A stretch of 64,000 nucleotides of DNA from Auanema rhodensis (GCA_964057225.1 OZ059900.1:23141638-23205637); one strand, 5' to 3'; positions 1-12,641 are shown, counted from the first letter of the stretch. The notes: generated from the sequence alone by a model not told the origin. Numbers and translations: made by a program.

Positions 1-342
1 ATAATAAAATATTTCTCATGGGAAAAACTGTGTTTTTGTATTTTTCTAGTGTTCAGCTTGTAAAATGCTTTATTTTAGTATGTAACACGCTGAAATTTGT
101 TGCATTTGACGACTCATATGAACAAAAATCGATTTAATCAATATTAGCCATAAGGGGCGTGCCCTCAGAATATGCTAATTTCCTTAATTTTCTAACCCCT
201 GTTTTTTTGTCGTGAAAGTGGAACTAGACGTTGTACGAACAATTTTGAGCTAGGTTTCATTGACATTGCATGAGTTTGAACATATGAAATCGTAAGTCAA
301 AACCTTGTTTACAGCGAAATTTCCAAAAACTGGTTTTCCAGC
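1..342 (+). repeat. Reference monomer (m1) with internal landmarks
   Basis: This monomer serves as a coordinate frame for the array. Landmarks by position: AATAAA 3-8; GT-rich TGTGTTTTTGT 29-39; TTGCAT 100-105; palindrome TCATATGA 114-121; ClaI-type ATCGAT 128-133; odd palindrome GATTTAATC 131-139; AATATT 140-145; GC-rich dyad GGGC-GT-GCCC 155-164; CTG plus seven T 199-207; second TTGCAT 266-271; palindrome GAAATTTC 316-323; dyads AAAAC-TG-GTTTT and CTGG-TTTT-CCAG ending at 341. A hand count gives 113 G or C in 342 (33%). m1 itself differs from most monomers by AAAAACTG at 24-30, AGCTTG near 55, GCTTTATT near 67, a TTTG in place of TTCG near 97, and CATATGAA (not CACATGAA) at 281-288; the last also recurs in m10 and several later monomers. 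Confidence 0.95.
316..341. other. Dyad-symmetry cluster at monomer 3' end
   Basis: In 26 bp there are three overlapping or adjacent inverted repeats: the perfect 8-bp palindrome GAAATTTC (316-323), AAAAC-TG-GTTTT (326-337) and the hairpin-capable CTGG-TTTT-CCAG (330-341). The cluster recurs at the end of nearly every monomer. Some classes change it: GAAAATTCC breaks the first palindrome, CTGTTTTTCC (tails of G-class monomers) breaks the hairpin, and CATAAAATTGG alters the middle one near 51.25, 51.94, 62.53 and 63.21 kb. Short dyads are a known enrichment in centromeric satellites that lack a CENP-B box, where they may favour non-B DNA. Any such role here is inference. Confidence 0.6.
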
Positions 343-3076
343 ATAATAAAATATTTCTTATGGGAAATACTGTGTTTTTGTATTTTTCTAGTGTTCAGCA
401 TGTAAAATACTTCATTTTAGTATGTAACACGCTGAAATTCGTTGCATTTGACGACTCATATGAACAAAAATCGATTTAATCAATATTAGCCATAAGGGGC
501 GTGCCCTCAGAATATGCTAATTTCCTAAATTTTCTAACCCCTGTTTTTTTGTCGTGAAAGTGGAACTAGACGTTGTACGAACAGTTTTGAGCTAGGTTTC
601 ATTGACATTGCATGAGTTTGAACACATGAAATCGTAAGTCAAAACCTTGTTTACAGCGAAATTTCCAAAAACTGGTTTTCCAGCATAATAAAATATTTCT
701 TATGGGAAATACTGTGTTTTTGTATTTTTCTAGTGTTCAGCATGTAAAATGCTTCATTTTAGTATGTAACACGCTGAAATTCGTTGCATTTGACGACTCA
801 TATGAACAAAAATCGATTTAATCAATATTAGCCATAAGGGGCGTGCCCTCAGAATATGCTAATTTCCTTAATTTTCTAACCCCTGTTTTTTTGTCGTAAA
901 AGTGGAACTAGACGTTGTACAAACAATTTTGAGCTAGGTTTCATTGACATTGCATGAGTTTGAACACATGAAATCGTAAGTCAAAACCTTGTTTACAGCG
1001 AAATTTCCAAAAACTGGTTTTCCAGCATAATAAAATATTTCTTATGGGAAATACTGTGTTTTTGTATTTTTCTAGTGTTCAGCATGTAAAATACTTCATT
1101 TTAGTATGTAACACGCTGAAATTCGTTGCATTTGACGACTCATATGAACAAAAATCGATTTAATCAATATTAGCCATAAGGGGCGTGCCCTCAGAATATG
1201 CTAATTTCCTAAATTTTCTAACCCCTGTTTTTTTGTCGTGAAAGTGGAACTAGACGTTGTACGAACAGTTTTGAGCCAGGTTTCATTGACATTGCATGAG
1301 TTTGAACACATGAAATCGTAAGTCAAAACCTTGTTTACAGCGAAATTTCCAAAAACTGGTTTTCCAGCATAATAAAATATTTCTCATGGGAAATACTGTG
1401 TTTTTGTATTTTTCTAGTGTTCAGCATGTAAAATGCTTCATTTTAGTATGTAACACGCTGAAATTCGTTGCATTTGACGACTCATATGAACAAAAATCGA
1501 TTTAATCAATATTAGCCATAAGGGTCGTGCTCTCAGAATATGCTAATTTCCTTAATTTTCTAACCCCTGTTTTTTTGTCGTGAAAGTGGAACTAGACGTT
1601 GTAGGAACAGTTTTGAGCTAGGTTTCATTGACATTGCATGAGTTTGAACACATGAAATCGTAAGTCAAAACCTTGTTTACAGCGAAATTTCCAAAAAGTG
1701 GTTTTCCAGCATAATAAAATATTTCTCATGGGAAATACTGTGTTTTTGTATTTTTCTAGTGTTCAGCATGTAAAATGCTTCATTTTAGTATGTAACAGGC
1801 TGAAATTCGTTGCATTTGACGACTCATATGAACAAAAATCGATTTAATCAATATTAGCCATAAGGGGCGTGCCCTCAGAATATGCTAATTTCCTTAATTT
1901 TCTAACCCCTGTTTTTTGTCGTGAAAGTGGAACTAGACGTTGTAGGAACAATTTTGAGCTAGGTTTCATTGACATTGCATGAGTTTGAACACATGAAATC
2001 GTAAGTCAAAACCTTGTTTACAGCGAAATTTCCAAAAACTGGTTTTCCAGCATAATAAAATATTTCTCATGGGAAATACTGTGTTTTTGTATTTTTCTAG
2101 TGTTCAGCATGTAAAATACTTCATTTTAGTATGTAACACGCTAAAATTCGTTGCATTTGACGACTCATATGAACAAAAATCGATTTAATCAATATTAGCC
2201 ATAAGGGGCGTGCCCTCAGAATATGCTAATTTCCTAAATTTTCTAACCCCTGTTTTTTTGTCGTGAAAGTGGAACTAGACGTTGTACGAACAATTTTGAG
2301 CTAGGTTTCATTGACATTGCATGAGTTTGAACACATGAAATCGTAAGTCATAACCTTGTTTACAGCGAAATTTCCAAAAACTGGTTTTCCAGCATAATAA
2401 AATATTTCTCATGGGAAATACTGTGTTTTTGTATTTTTCTAGTGTTCAGCATGTAAAATACTTCATTTTAGTATGTAACACGCTGAAATTCGTTGCATTT
2501 GACGACTTATATGAACAAAAATCGATTTAATCAATATTAGCCATAAGGGGCGTGCCCTCAGAATATGCTAATTTCCTAAATTTTCTAACCCCTGTTTTTT
2601 TGTCGTGAAAGTGGAACTAGACGTTGTACGAACAATTTTGAGCTAGGTTTCATTGACATTGCATGAGTTTGAACACATGAAATCGTAAGTCAAAACCTTG
2701 TTTACAGCGAAAATTCCAAAAACTGGTTTCCAGCATAATAAAATATTTCTCATGGGAAATACTGTGTTTTTGTATTTTTCTAGTGTTCAGCATGTAAAAT
2801 GCTTCATTTAAGTATGTAACACGATGAAATTCGTTGCATTTGACGACTCATATGAACAAAAATCGATTTAATCAATATTAGCCATAAGGGGCGTGCCCTC
2901 AGAATATGCTAATTTCCTTAATTTTCTAACCCCTGTTTTTTTGTCGTAAAAGTGGAATTAGACGTTGTAGGAACAATTTTGAGCTAGGTTTCATTGACAT
3001 TGCATGAGTTTCAACACATGAAATCGTAAGTCAAAACCTTGTTTACAGCGAAATTTCCAAAAACTGGTTTTCCAGC

Positions 3077-5750
3077 ATAATAAAATATTTCTCATGGGAA
3101 AAACTGTGTTTTTGTATTTTTCTAGTGTTCAGCTTGTAAAATGCTTCATTTTAGTATGTAACACGCTGAAATTTGTTGCATTTGACGACTCATATGAACA
3201 AAAATCGATTTAATCAATATTAGCCATAAGGGGCGTGCCCTCAGAATATGCTAATTTCCTTAATTTTCTAACCCCTGTTTTTTTGTCGTGAAAGTGGAAC
3301 TAGACGTTGTACGAACAATTTTGAGCTAGGTTTCATTGACATTGCATGAGTTTGAACATATGAAATCGTAAGTCAAAACCTTGTTTACAGCGAAATTTCC
3401 AAAAACTGGTTTTCCAGCATAATAAAATATTTCTTATGGGAAATACTGTGTTTTTGTATTTTTCTAGTGTTCAGCATGTAAAATACTTCATTTTAGTATG
3501 TAACACGCTGAAATTCGTTGCATTTGACGACTCATATGAACAAAAATCGATTTAATCAATATTAGCCATAAGGGGCGTGCCCTCAGAATATGCTAATTTC
3601 CTAAATTTTCTAACCCCTGTTTTTTTGTCGTGAAAGTGGAACTAGACGTTGTACGAACAGTTTTGAGCTAGGTTTCATTGACATTGCATGAGTTTGAACA
3701 CATGAAATCGTAAGTCAAAACCTTGTTTACAGCGAAATTTCCAAAAACTGGTTTTCCAGCATAATAAAATATTTCTTATGGGAAATACTGTGTTTTTGTA
3801 TTTTTCTAGTGTTCAGCATGTAAAATACTTCATTTTAGTATGTAACACGCTGACATTCGTTGCATTTGACGACTCATATGAACAAAAATCGATTTAATCA
3901 ATATTAGCCATAAGGGGCGTGCCCTCAGAATATGCTAATTTCCTAAATTTTCTAACCCCTGTTTTTTTGTCGTGAAAGTGGAACTAGACGTTGTACGAAC
4001 AGTTTTGAGCTAGGTTTCATTGACATTGCATGAGTTTGAACACATGAAATCGTAAGTCAAAACCTTGTTTACAGCGAAATTTCCAAAAACTGGTTTTCCA
4101 GCATAATAAAATATTTCTTATGGGAAATACTGTGTTTTTGTATTTTTCTAGTGTTCAGCATGTAAAATACTTCATTTTAGTATGTAACACGCTGACATTC
4201 GTTGCATTTGACGACTCATATGAACAAAAATCGATTTAATCAATATTAGCCATAAGGGGCGTGCCCTCAGAATATGCTAATTTCCTAAATTTTCTAACCC
4301 CTGTTTTTTTGTCGTGAAAGTGGAACTAGACGTTGTACGAACAGTTTTGAGCTAGGTTTCATTGACATTGCATGAGTTTGAACACATGAAATCGTAAGTC
4401 AAAACCTTGTTTACAGCGAAAATTCCAAAAACTGGTTTTCCAGCATAATAAAATATTTCTTATGGGAAATACTGTGTTTTTGTATTTTTCTAGTGTTCAG
4501 CATGTAAAATGCTTCATTTTAGTATGTAACACGCTGAAATTCGTTGCATTTGACGACTCATATGAACAAAAATCGATTTAATCAATATTAGCCATAAGGG
4601 GCGTGCCCTCAGAATATGCTAATTTCCTTAATTTTCTAACCCCTGTTTTTTTGTCGTGAAAGTGGAACTAGACGTTGTACAAACAATTTTGAGCTAGGTT
4701 TCATTGACATTGCATGAGTTTGAACACATGAAATCGTAAGTCAAAACCTTGTTTACAGCGAAATTTCCAAAAACTGGTTTTCCAGCATAATAAAATATTT
4801 CTTATGGGAAATACTGTGTTTTTGTATTTTTCTAGTGTTCAGCATGTAAAATACTTCATTTTAGTATGTAACACGCTGAAATTCGTTGCATTTGACGACT
4901 CATATGAACAAAAATCGATTTAATCAATATTAGCCATAAGGGGCGTGCCCTCAGAATATGCTAATTTCCTAAATTTTCTAACCCCTGTTTTTTTGTCGTG
5001 AAAGTGGAACTAGACGTTGTACGAACAGTTTTGAGCCAGGTTTCTTTGACATTGCATGAGTTTGAACACATGAAATCGTAAGTCAAAACCTTGTTTACAG
5101 CGAAATTTCCAAAAACTGGTTTTCCAGCATAATAAAATATTTCTCATGGGAAATACTGTGTTTTTGTATTTTTCTAGTGTTCAGCATGTAAAATGCTTCA
5201 TTTTAGTATGTAACACGCTGAAATTCGTTGCATTTGACGACTCATATGAACAAAAATCGATTTAATCAATATTAGCCATAAGGGTCGTGCCCTCAGAATA
5301 TGCTAATTTCCTTAATTTTCTAACCCCTGTTTTTTTGTCGTGAAAGTGGAACTAGACGTTGTAGGAACAGTTTTGAGCTAGGTTTCATTGACATTGCATG
5401 AGTTTGAACACATGAAATCGTAAGTCAAAACCTTGTTTACAGCGAAATTTCCAAAAAGTGGTTTTCCAGCATAATAAAATATTTCTCATGGGAAATACTG
5501 TGTTTTTGTATTTTTCTAGTGTTCAGCATGTAAAATGCTTCATTTTAGTATGTAACAGGCTGAAATTCGTTGCATTTGACGACTCATATGAACAAAAATC
5601 GATTTAATCAATATTAGCCATAAGGGGCGTGCCCTCAGAATATGCTAATTTCCTTAATTTTCTAACCCCTGTTTTTTGTCGTGAAAGTGGAACTAGACGT
5701 TGTAGGAACAATTTTGAGCTAGGTTTCATTGACATTGCATGAGTTTGAAC
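3077..5750 (+). repeat. Second copy of the m1-m6 series, expanded by two monomers
   Basis: The series restarts at 3077 with the AAAAACTG/AGCTTG monomer, 3076 bp after m1. After the second monomer, two extra near-identical monomers (m12 and m13, each with GCTGACATTC at 3849 and 4191, exactly 342 bp apart) are inserted. The order then resumes, at an offset of 3760 bp, with the TACAAAC, GAGCCAGG, AAGGGTCGTG and TAACAGGC monomers. Homology to the first copy fades near 5750, where the tail of m17 switches to the GAACTCATGA, GAAAATTCC, GGTTTCC class that dominates the next region. Confidence 0.85.
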
Positions 5751-5810
5751 TCATGAAATCGTAAGTCAAAACCTTGTTTACAGCGAAAATTCCAAAAACT
5801 GGTTTCCAGC

Positions 5811-7175
5811 ATAATAAAATATTTCTCATGGGAAATACTGTGTTTTTGTATTTTTCTAGTGTTCAGCATGTAAAATGCTTCATTTTAGTATGTAACACGC
5901 TGAAATTCGTTGCATTTGACGACTCATATGAACAAAAATCGATTTAATCAATATTAGCCATAAGGGGCGTGCCCTCAGAATATGCTAATTTCCTTAATTT
6001 TCTAACCCCTGTTTTTTTGTCGTGAAAGTGGAACTAGACGTTGTACGAACAATTTTGAGCTAGGTTTCATTGACATTGCATGAGTTTGAACTCATGAAAT
6101 CGTAAGTCAAAACCTTGTTTACAGCGAAAATTCCAAAAACTGGTTTCCAGCATAATAAAATATTTCTCATGGGAAATACTGTGTTTTTGTATTTTTCTAG
6201 TGTTCAGCATGTAAAATGCTTCATTTTAGTATGTAACACGCTGAAATTCGTTGCATTTGACGACTCATATGAACAAAAATCGATTTAATCAATATTAGCC
6301 ATAAGTGGCGTGCCCTCAGAATATGCTAATTTCCTTAATTTTCTAACCCCTGTTTTTTTGTCGTGAAAGTGGAACTAGACGTTGTACGAACAATTTTGAG
6401 CTAGGTTTCATTGACATTGCATGAGTTTGAACTCATGAAATCGTAAGTCAAAACTTTGTTTACAGCGAAAATTCCAAAAACTGGTTTCCAGCATAATAAA
6501 ATATTTCTCATGGGAAATACTGTGTTTTTGTATTTTTCTAGTGTTCAGCATGTAAAATGCTTCATTTTAGTATGTAACACGCTGAAATTCGTTGCATTTG
6601 ACGACTCATATGAACAAAAATCGATTTAATCAATATTAGCCATAAGGGGCGTGCCCTCAGAATATGCTAATTTCCTTAATTTTCTAACCCCTGTTTTTTT
6701 GTCGTGAAAGTGGAACTAGACGTTGTACGAACAATTTTGAGCTAGGTTTCATTGACATTGCATGAGTTTGAACTCATGAAATCGTAAGTCAAAACCTTGT
6801 TTACAGCGAAAATTCCAAAAACTGGTTTCCAGCATAATAAAATATTTCTCATGGGAAATACTGTGTTTTTGTATTTTTCTAGTGTTCAGCATGTAAAATG
6901 CTTCATTTTAGTATGTAACACGCTGAAATTCGTTGCATTTGACGACTCATATGAACAAAAATCGATTTAATCAATATTAGCCATAAGTGGCGTGCCCTCA
7001 GAATATGCTAATTTCCTTAATTTTCTAACCCCTGTTTTTTTGTCGTTTAAGTGGAACTAGACGTTGTACGAACAATTTTGAGCTAGGTTTCATTAACATT
7101 GCATGAGTTTGAACTCATGAAATCGTAAGTCAAAACCTTGTTTACAGCGAAAATTCCAAAAACTGGTTTTCCAGC
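5811..7175 (+). repeat. Two-monomer higher-order repeat, m18-m21
   Basis: Four monomers form two copies of a dimer with a 682-bp period. m18 and m20 have AAGGGGCG, while m19 and m21 have AAGTGGCG (6303 and 6985). All four carry GAACTCATGA and GAAAATTCC; m18 to m20 have the shortened GGTTTCC, while m21 has the full GGTTTTCC. m21 also has a private CGTTTAAGTGG near 7044 in place of CGTGAAAGTGG, and ATTAACATT near 7094. Confidence 0.8.
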
Positions 7176-7858
7176 ATAATAAAATATTTCTCATGGGAAA
7201 TACTGTGTTTTTGTATTTTTCTAGTGTTCAGCATGTAAAATGCCTCATTTTAGTATGTAACACGCTGAAATTCGTTGCATTTGACGACTCATATGAACAA
7301 AAATCGATTTAATCAATATTAGCCATAAGGGGCGTGCCCTCAGAATATGCTAATTTCCTTAATTTTCTAACCCCTGTTTTTTGTCGTGAAAGTGGAACTA
7401 GACGTTGTAGGAACAATTTTGAGCTAGGTTTCATTGACATTGCATGAGTTTGAACACATGAAATCGTAAGTCAAAACCTTGTTTGCAGCGAAATTTCCAA
7501 AAACTGGTTTTCCAGCATAATAAAATATTTCTCATGGGAAATACTGTGTTTTTGTATTTTTCTAGTGTTCAGCATGTAAAATGCCTCATTTTAGTATGTA
7601 ACACGCTGAAATTCTTTGCATTTGACGACTCATATGAACAAAAATCGATTTAATCAATATTAGCCATAAGGGGCGTGCCCTCAGAATATGCTAATTTCCT
7701 TAATTTTCTAACCCCTGTTTTTTTGTCGTGAAAGTGGAATTAGACGTTGTACGAACAATTTTGAGCTAGGTTTCATTGACATTGCATGAGTTTGAACACA
7801 TGAAATCGTAAGTCAAAACCTTGTTTGCAGCGAAATTTCCAAAAACTGGTTTTCCAGC

Positions 7859-10591
7859 ATAATAAAATATTTCTCATGGGAAATACTGTGTTTTTGTATT
7901 TTTCTAGTGTTCAGCATGTAAAATGCTTCATTTTAGTATGTAACACGCTGAAATTCGTTGCATTTGACGACTCATATGAACAAAAATCGATTTAATCAAT
8001 ATTAGCCATAAGGGGCGTGCCCTCAGAATATGCTAATTTCCTTAATTTTCTAACCCCTGTTTTTTTGTCGTAAAAGTGGAATTAGACGTTGTAGGAACAA
8101 TTTTGAGCTAGGTTTCATTGACATTGCATGAGTTTCAACACATGAAATCGTAAGTCAAAACCTTGTTTACAGCGAAATTTCCAAAAACTGGTTTTCCAGC
8201 ATAATAAAATATTTCTCATGGGAAATACTGTGTTTTTGTATTTTTCTAGTGTTCAGCATGTAAAATACTTCATTTTAGTATGTAACACGCTGAAATTCGT
8301 TGCATTTGACGACTCATATGAACAAAAATCGATTTAATCAATATTAGCCATAAGGGGCGTGCCCTCAGAATATGCTAATTTCCTTAATTTTCTAACCCCT
8401 GTTTTTTTGTCGTGAAAGTAGAACTAGACGTTGTACGAACAATTTTGAGCTAGGTTTCATTGACATTGCATGAGTTTGAACTCATGAAATCGTAAGTCAA
8501 AACCTTGTTTACAGCGAAAATTCCAAAAACTGGTTTCCAGCATAATAAAATATTTCTCATGGGAAATACTGTGTTTTTGTATTTTTCTAGTGTTCAGCAT
8601 GTAAAATGCTTCATTTTAGTATGTAACACGCTGAAATTCGTTGCATTTGACGACTCATATGAACAAAAATCGATTTAATCAATATTAGCCATAAGGGGCG
8701 TGCCCTCAGAATATGCTAATTTCCTTAATTTTCTAACCCCTGTTTTTTTGTCGTGAAAGTGGAACTAGACGTTGTACGAACAATTTTGAGCTAGGTTTCA
8801 TTGACATTGCATGAGTTTGAACTCATGAAATCGTAAGTCAAAACCTTGTTTACAGCGAAAATTCCAAAAACTGGTTTCCAGCATAATAAAATATTTCTCA
8901 TGGGAAATACTGTGTTTTTGTATTTTTCTAGTGTTCAGCATGTAAAATGCTTCATTTTAGTATGTAACACGCTGAAATTCGTTGCATTTGACGACTCATA
9001 TGAACAAAAATCGATTTAATCAATATTAGCCATAAGTGGCGTGCCCTCAGAATATGCTAATTTCCTTAATTTTCTAACCCCTGTTTTTTTGTCGTGAAAG
9101 TGGAACTAGACGTTGTACGAACAATTTTGAGCTAGGTTTCATTAACATTGCATGAGTTTGAACTCATGAAATCGTAAGTCAAAACCTTGTTTACAGCGAA
9201 AATTCCAAAAACTGGTTTTCCAGCATAATAAAATATTTCTCATGGGAAATACTGTGTTTTTGTATTTTTCTAGTGTTCAGCATGTAAAATGCCTCATTTT
9301 AGTATGTAACACGCTGAAATTCGTTGCATTTGACGACTCATATGAACAAAAATCGATTTAATCAATATTAGCCATAAGGGGCGTGCCCTCAGAATATGCT
9401 AATTTCCTTAATTTTCTAACCCCTGTTTTTTTGTCGTGAAAGTGGAACTAGACGTTGTACAAACAATTTTGAGCTAGATTTCATTAACATTGCATGAGTT
9501 TGAACACATGAAATCGTAAGCCAAACCTTGTTTACAGCGAAATTTCCAAAAACTGGTTTTCCAGCATAATAAAATATTTCTCATGGGAAATACTGTGTTT
9601 TTGTATTTTTCTAGTGTTCAGCATGTAAAATGCCTCATTTTAGTATGTAACACGCTGAAATTCGTTGCATTTGACGACTCATATGAACAAAAATCGATTT
9701 AATCAATATTAGCCATAAGGGGCGTGCCCTCAGAATATGCTAATTTCCTTAATTTTCTAACCCCTGTTTTTTTGTCGTGAAAGTGGAATTAGACGTTGTA
9801 CGAACAATTTTGAGCTAGGTTTCATTGACATTGCATGAGTTTGAACACATGAAATCGTAAGTCAAAACCTTGTTTGCAGCGAAATTTCCAAAAACTGGTT
9901 TTCCAGCATAATAAAATATTTCTCATGGGAAATACTGTGTTTTTGTATTTTTCTAGTGTTCAGCATGTAAAATGCTTCATTTTAGTATGTAACACGCTGA
10001 AATTCGTTGCATTTGACGACTCATATGAACAAAAATCGATTTAATCAATATTAGCCATAAGGGGCGTGCCCTCAGAATATGCTAATTTCCTTAATTTTCT
10101 AACCCCTGTTTTTTTGTCGTGAAAGTGGAACTAGACGTTGTACAAACAATTTTGAGCTAGATTTCATTAACATTGCATGAGTTTGAACACATGAAATCGT
10201 AAGTCAAAACCTTGTTTACAGCGAAATTTCCAAAAACTGGTTTTCCAGCATAATAAAATATTTCTCATGGGAAATACTGTGTTTTTGTATTTTTCTAGTG
10301 TTCAGCATGTAAAATGCCTCATTTTAGTATGTAACACGCTGAAATTCGTTGCATTTGACGACTCATATGAACAAAAATCGATTTAATCAATATTAGCCAT
10401 AAGGGGCGTGCCCTCAGAATATGCTAATTTCCTTAATTTTCTAACCCCTGTTTTTTTGTCGTGAAAGTGGAATTAGACGTTGTACGAACAATTTTGAGCT
10501 AGGTTTCATTGACATTGCATGAGTTTGAACACATGAAATCGTAAGTCAAAACCTTGTTTGCAGCGAAATTTCCAAAAACTGGTTTTCCAGC
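7859..10591 (+). repeat. Eight-monomer higher-order repeat, copy 1 (m24-m31)
   Basis: The unit starts with a monomer marked GTAAAAGTGGAATTAG plus TTTCAACA (m24). It continues through AATAC/GAACTCATGA (m25), GAACTCATGA (m26), AAGTGGCG with ATTAACATT (m27), GCCTC with CTAGATTTCATTAAC (m28), GCCTC with GAATTAG and TTTGCAG (m29), and a second pair of the m28/m29 kind (m30, m31). The marker at 8070 recurs at 10803, an offset of 2733 bp. m25 has a private GTAGAAC near 8418, and m28 has the short AAGCCAAACC. Confidence 0.85.
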
Positions 10592-12641
10592 ATAATAAAA
10601 TATTTCTCATGGGAAATACTGTGTTTTTGTATTTTTCTAGTGTTCAGCATGTAAAATGCTTCATTTTAGTATGTAACACGCTGAAATTCGTTGCATTTGA
10701 CGACTCATATGAACAAAAATCGATTTAATCAATATTAGCCATAAGGGGCGTGCCCTCAGAATATGCTAATTTCCTTAATTTTCTAACCCCTGTTTTTTTG
10801 TCGTAAAAGTGGAATTAGACGTTGTAGGAACAATTTTGAGCTAGGTTTCATTGACATTGCATGAGTTTCAACACATGAAATCGTAAGTCAAAACCTTGTT
10901 TACAGCGAAATTTCCAAAAACTGGTTTTCCAGCATAATAAAATATTTCTCATGGGAAATACTGTGTTTTTGTATTTTTCTAGTGTTCAGCATGTAAAATA
11001 CTTCATTTTAGTATGTAACACGCTGAAATTCGTTGCATTTGACGACTCATATGAACAAAAATCGATTTAATCAATATTAGCCATAAGGGGCGTGCCCTCA
11101 GAATATGCTAATTTCCTTAATTTTCTAACCCCTGTTTTTTTGTCGTGAAAGTGGAACTAGACGTTGTACGAACAATTTTGAGCTAGGTTTCATTGACATT
11201 GCATGAGTTTGAACTCATGAAATCGTAAGTCAAAACCTTGTTTACAGCGAAAATTCCAAAAACTGGTTTCCAGCATAATAAAATATTTCTCATGGGAAAT
11301 ACTGTGTTTTTGTATTTTTCTAGTGTTCAGCATGTAAAATGCTTCATTTTAGTATGTAACACGCTGAAATTCGTTGCATTTGACGACTCATATGAACAAA
11401 AATCGATTTAATCAATATTAGCCATAAGGGGCGTGCCCTCAGAATATGCTAATTTCCTTAATTTTCTAACCCCTGTTTTTTTGTCGTGAAAGTGGAACTA
11501 GACGTTGTACGAACAATTTTGAGCTAGGTTTCATTGACATTGCATGAGTTTGAACTCATGAAATCGTAAGTCAAAACCTTGTTTACAGCGAAAATTCCAA
11601 AAACTGGTTTCCAGCATAATAAAATATTTCTCATGGGAAATACTGTGTTTTTGTATTTTTCTAGTGTTCAGCATGTAAAATGCTTCATTTTAGTATGTAA
11701 CACGCTGAAATTCGTTGCATTTGACGACTCATATGAACAAAAATCGATTTAATCAATATTAGCCATAAGTGGCGTGCCCTCAGAATATGCTAATTTCCTT
11801 AATTTTCTAACCCCTGTTTTTTTGTCGTGAAAGTGGAACTAGACGTTGTACGAACAATTTTGAGCTAGGTTTCATTAACATTGCATGAGTTTGAACTCAT
11901 GAAATCGTAAGTCAAAACCTTGTTTACAGCGAAAATTCCAAAAACTGGTTTTCCAGCATAATAAAATATTTCTCATGGGAAATACTGTGTTTTTGTATTT
12001 TTCTAGTGTTCAGCATGTAAAATGCCTCATTTTAGTATGTAACACGCTGAAATTCGTTGCATTTGACGACTCATATGAACAAAAATCGATTTAATCAATA
12101 TTAGCCATAAGGGGCGTGCCCTCAGAATATGCTAATTTCCTTAATTTTCTAACCCCTGTTTTTTTGTCGTGAAAGTGGAACTAGACGTTGTACAAACAAT
12201 TTTGAGCTAGATTTCATTAACATTGCATGAGTTTGAACACATGAAATCGTAAGTCAAAACCTTGTTTACAGCGAAATTTCCAAAAACTGGTTTTCCAGCA
12301 TAATAAAATATTTCTCATGGGAAATACTGTGTTTTTGTATTTTTCTAGTGTTCAGCATGTAAAATGCCTCATTTTAGTATGTAACACGCTGAAATTCGTT
12401 GCATTTGACGACTCATATGAACAAAAATCGATTTAATCAATATTAGCCATAAGGGGCGTGCCCTCAGAATATGCTAATTTCCTTAATTTTCTAACCCCTG
12501 TTTTTTTGTCGTGAAAGTGGAATTAGACGTTGTACGAACAATTTTGAGCTAGGTTTCATTGACATTGCATGAGTTTGAACACATGAAATCGTAAGTCAAA
12601 ACCTTGTTTGCAGCGAAATTTCCAAAAACTGGTTTTCCAGC
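10592..12641 (+). repeat. Eight-monomer higher-order repeat, partial copy 2 (m32-m37)
   Basis: This block repeats m24 to m29 in order at an offset of about 2733 bp: GTAAAAGTGGAATTAG and TTTCAACA (m32), AATAC with GAACTCATGA (m33), GAACTCATGA (m34), AAGTGGCG with ATTAACATT (m35), GCCTC with CTAGATTTC (m36), GCCTC with GAATTAG and TTTGCAG (m37). The seventh and eighth members of copy 1 are absent; instead the series jumps back to the m34 type. Confidence 0.85.

Larger units (their letters stand above)
1..3076 (+). repeat. Nine-monomer left block, m1-m9
   Basis: Nine monomers carry recognisable marks. m1 has AAAAACTG and AGCTTG; m2 to m4 have CTTATGGG; m4 has GAGCCAGG; m5 has AAGGGTCGTGCTCTC and AAAAAGTGG; m6 has TAACAGGC and the 6T tract; m7 has GCTAAAATTC; m8 has GACTTATATG and the short GGTTTCC; m9 has ACGATG, GTAAAAGTGGAATTAG and TTTCAACA. 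The first six marks return in the same order from 3077, which defines a higher-order series. m7 to m9 do not return there, although the m9 marks reappear in m24 (7859) and m32 (10592). Confidence 0.85.

Noticed and set aside
112-123. ACTCATATGAAC resembling a short motif in some plant centromeric satellites
   Set aside because: About a dozen AT-rich bases around a CATATG palindrome are too short to assign the host to plants.
154-164. GC-rich dyad in each monomer as a possible CRISPR or transposon terminal element
   Set aside because: There are no unique spacers between copies, and the repeat is contiguous at 342 bp with no target-site duplications. It is simply part of the satellite.
437-453. 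CENP-B-box-like ATTCGTTGCATTTGACG in most monomers
   Set aside because: It matches TTCG and the central A of the core nTTCGnnnnAnnCGGGn, but the CGGG half is TGAC, so three of nine essential bases fail. With about 342 positions per monomer such a partial match is not persuasive.
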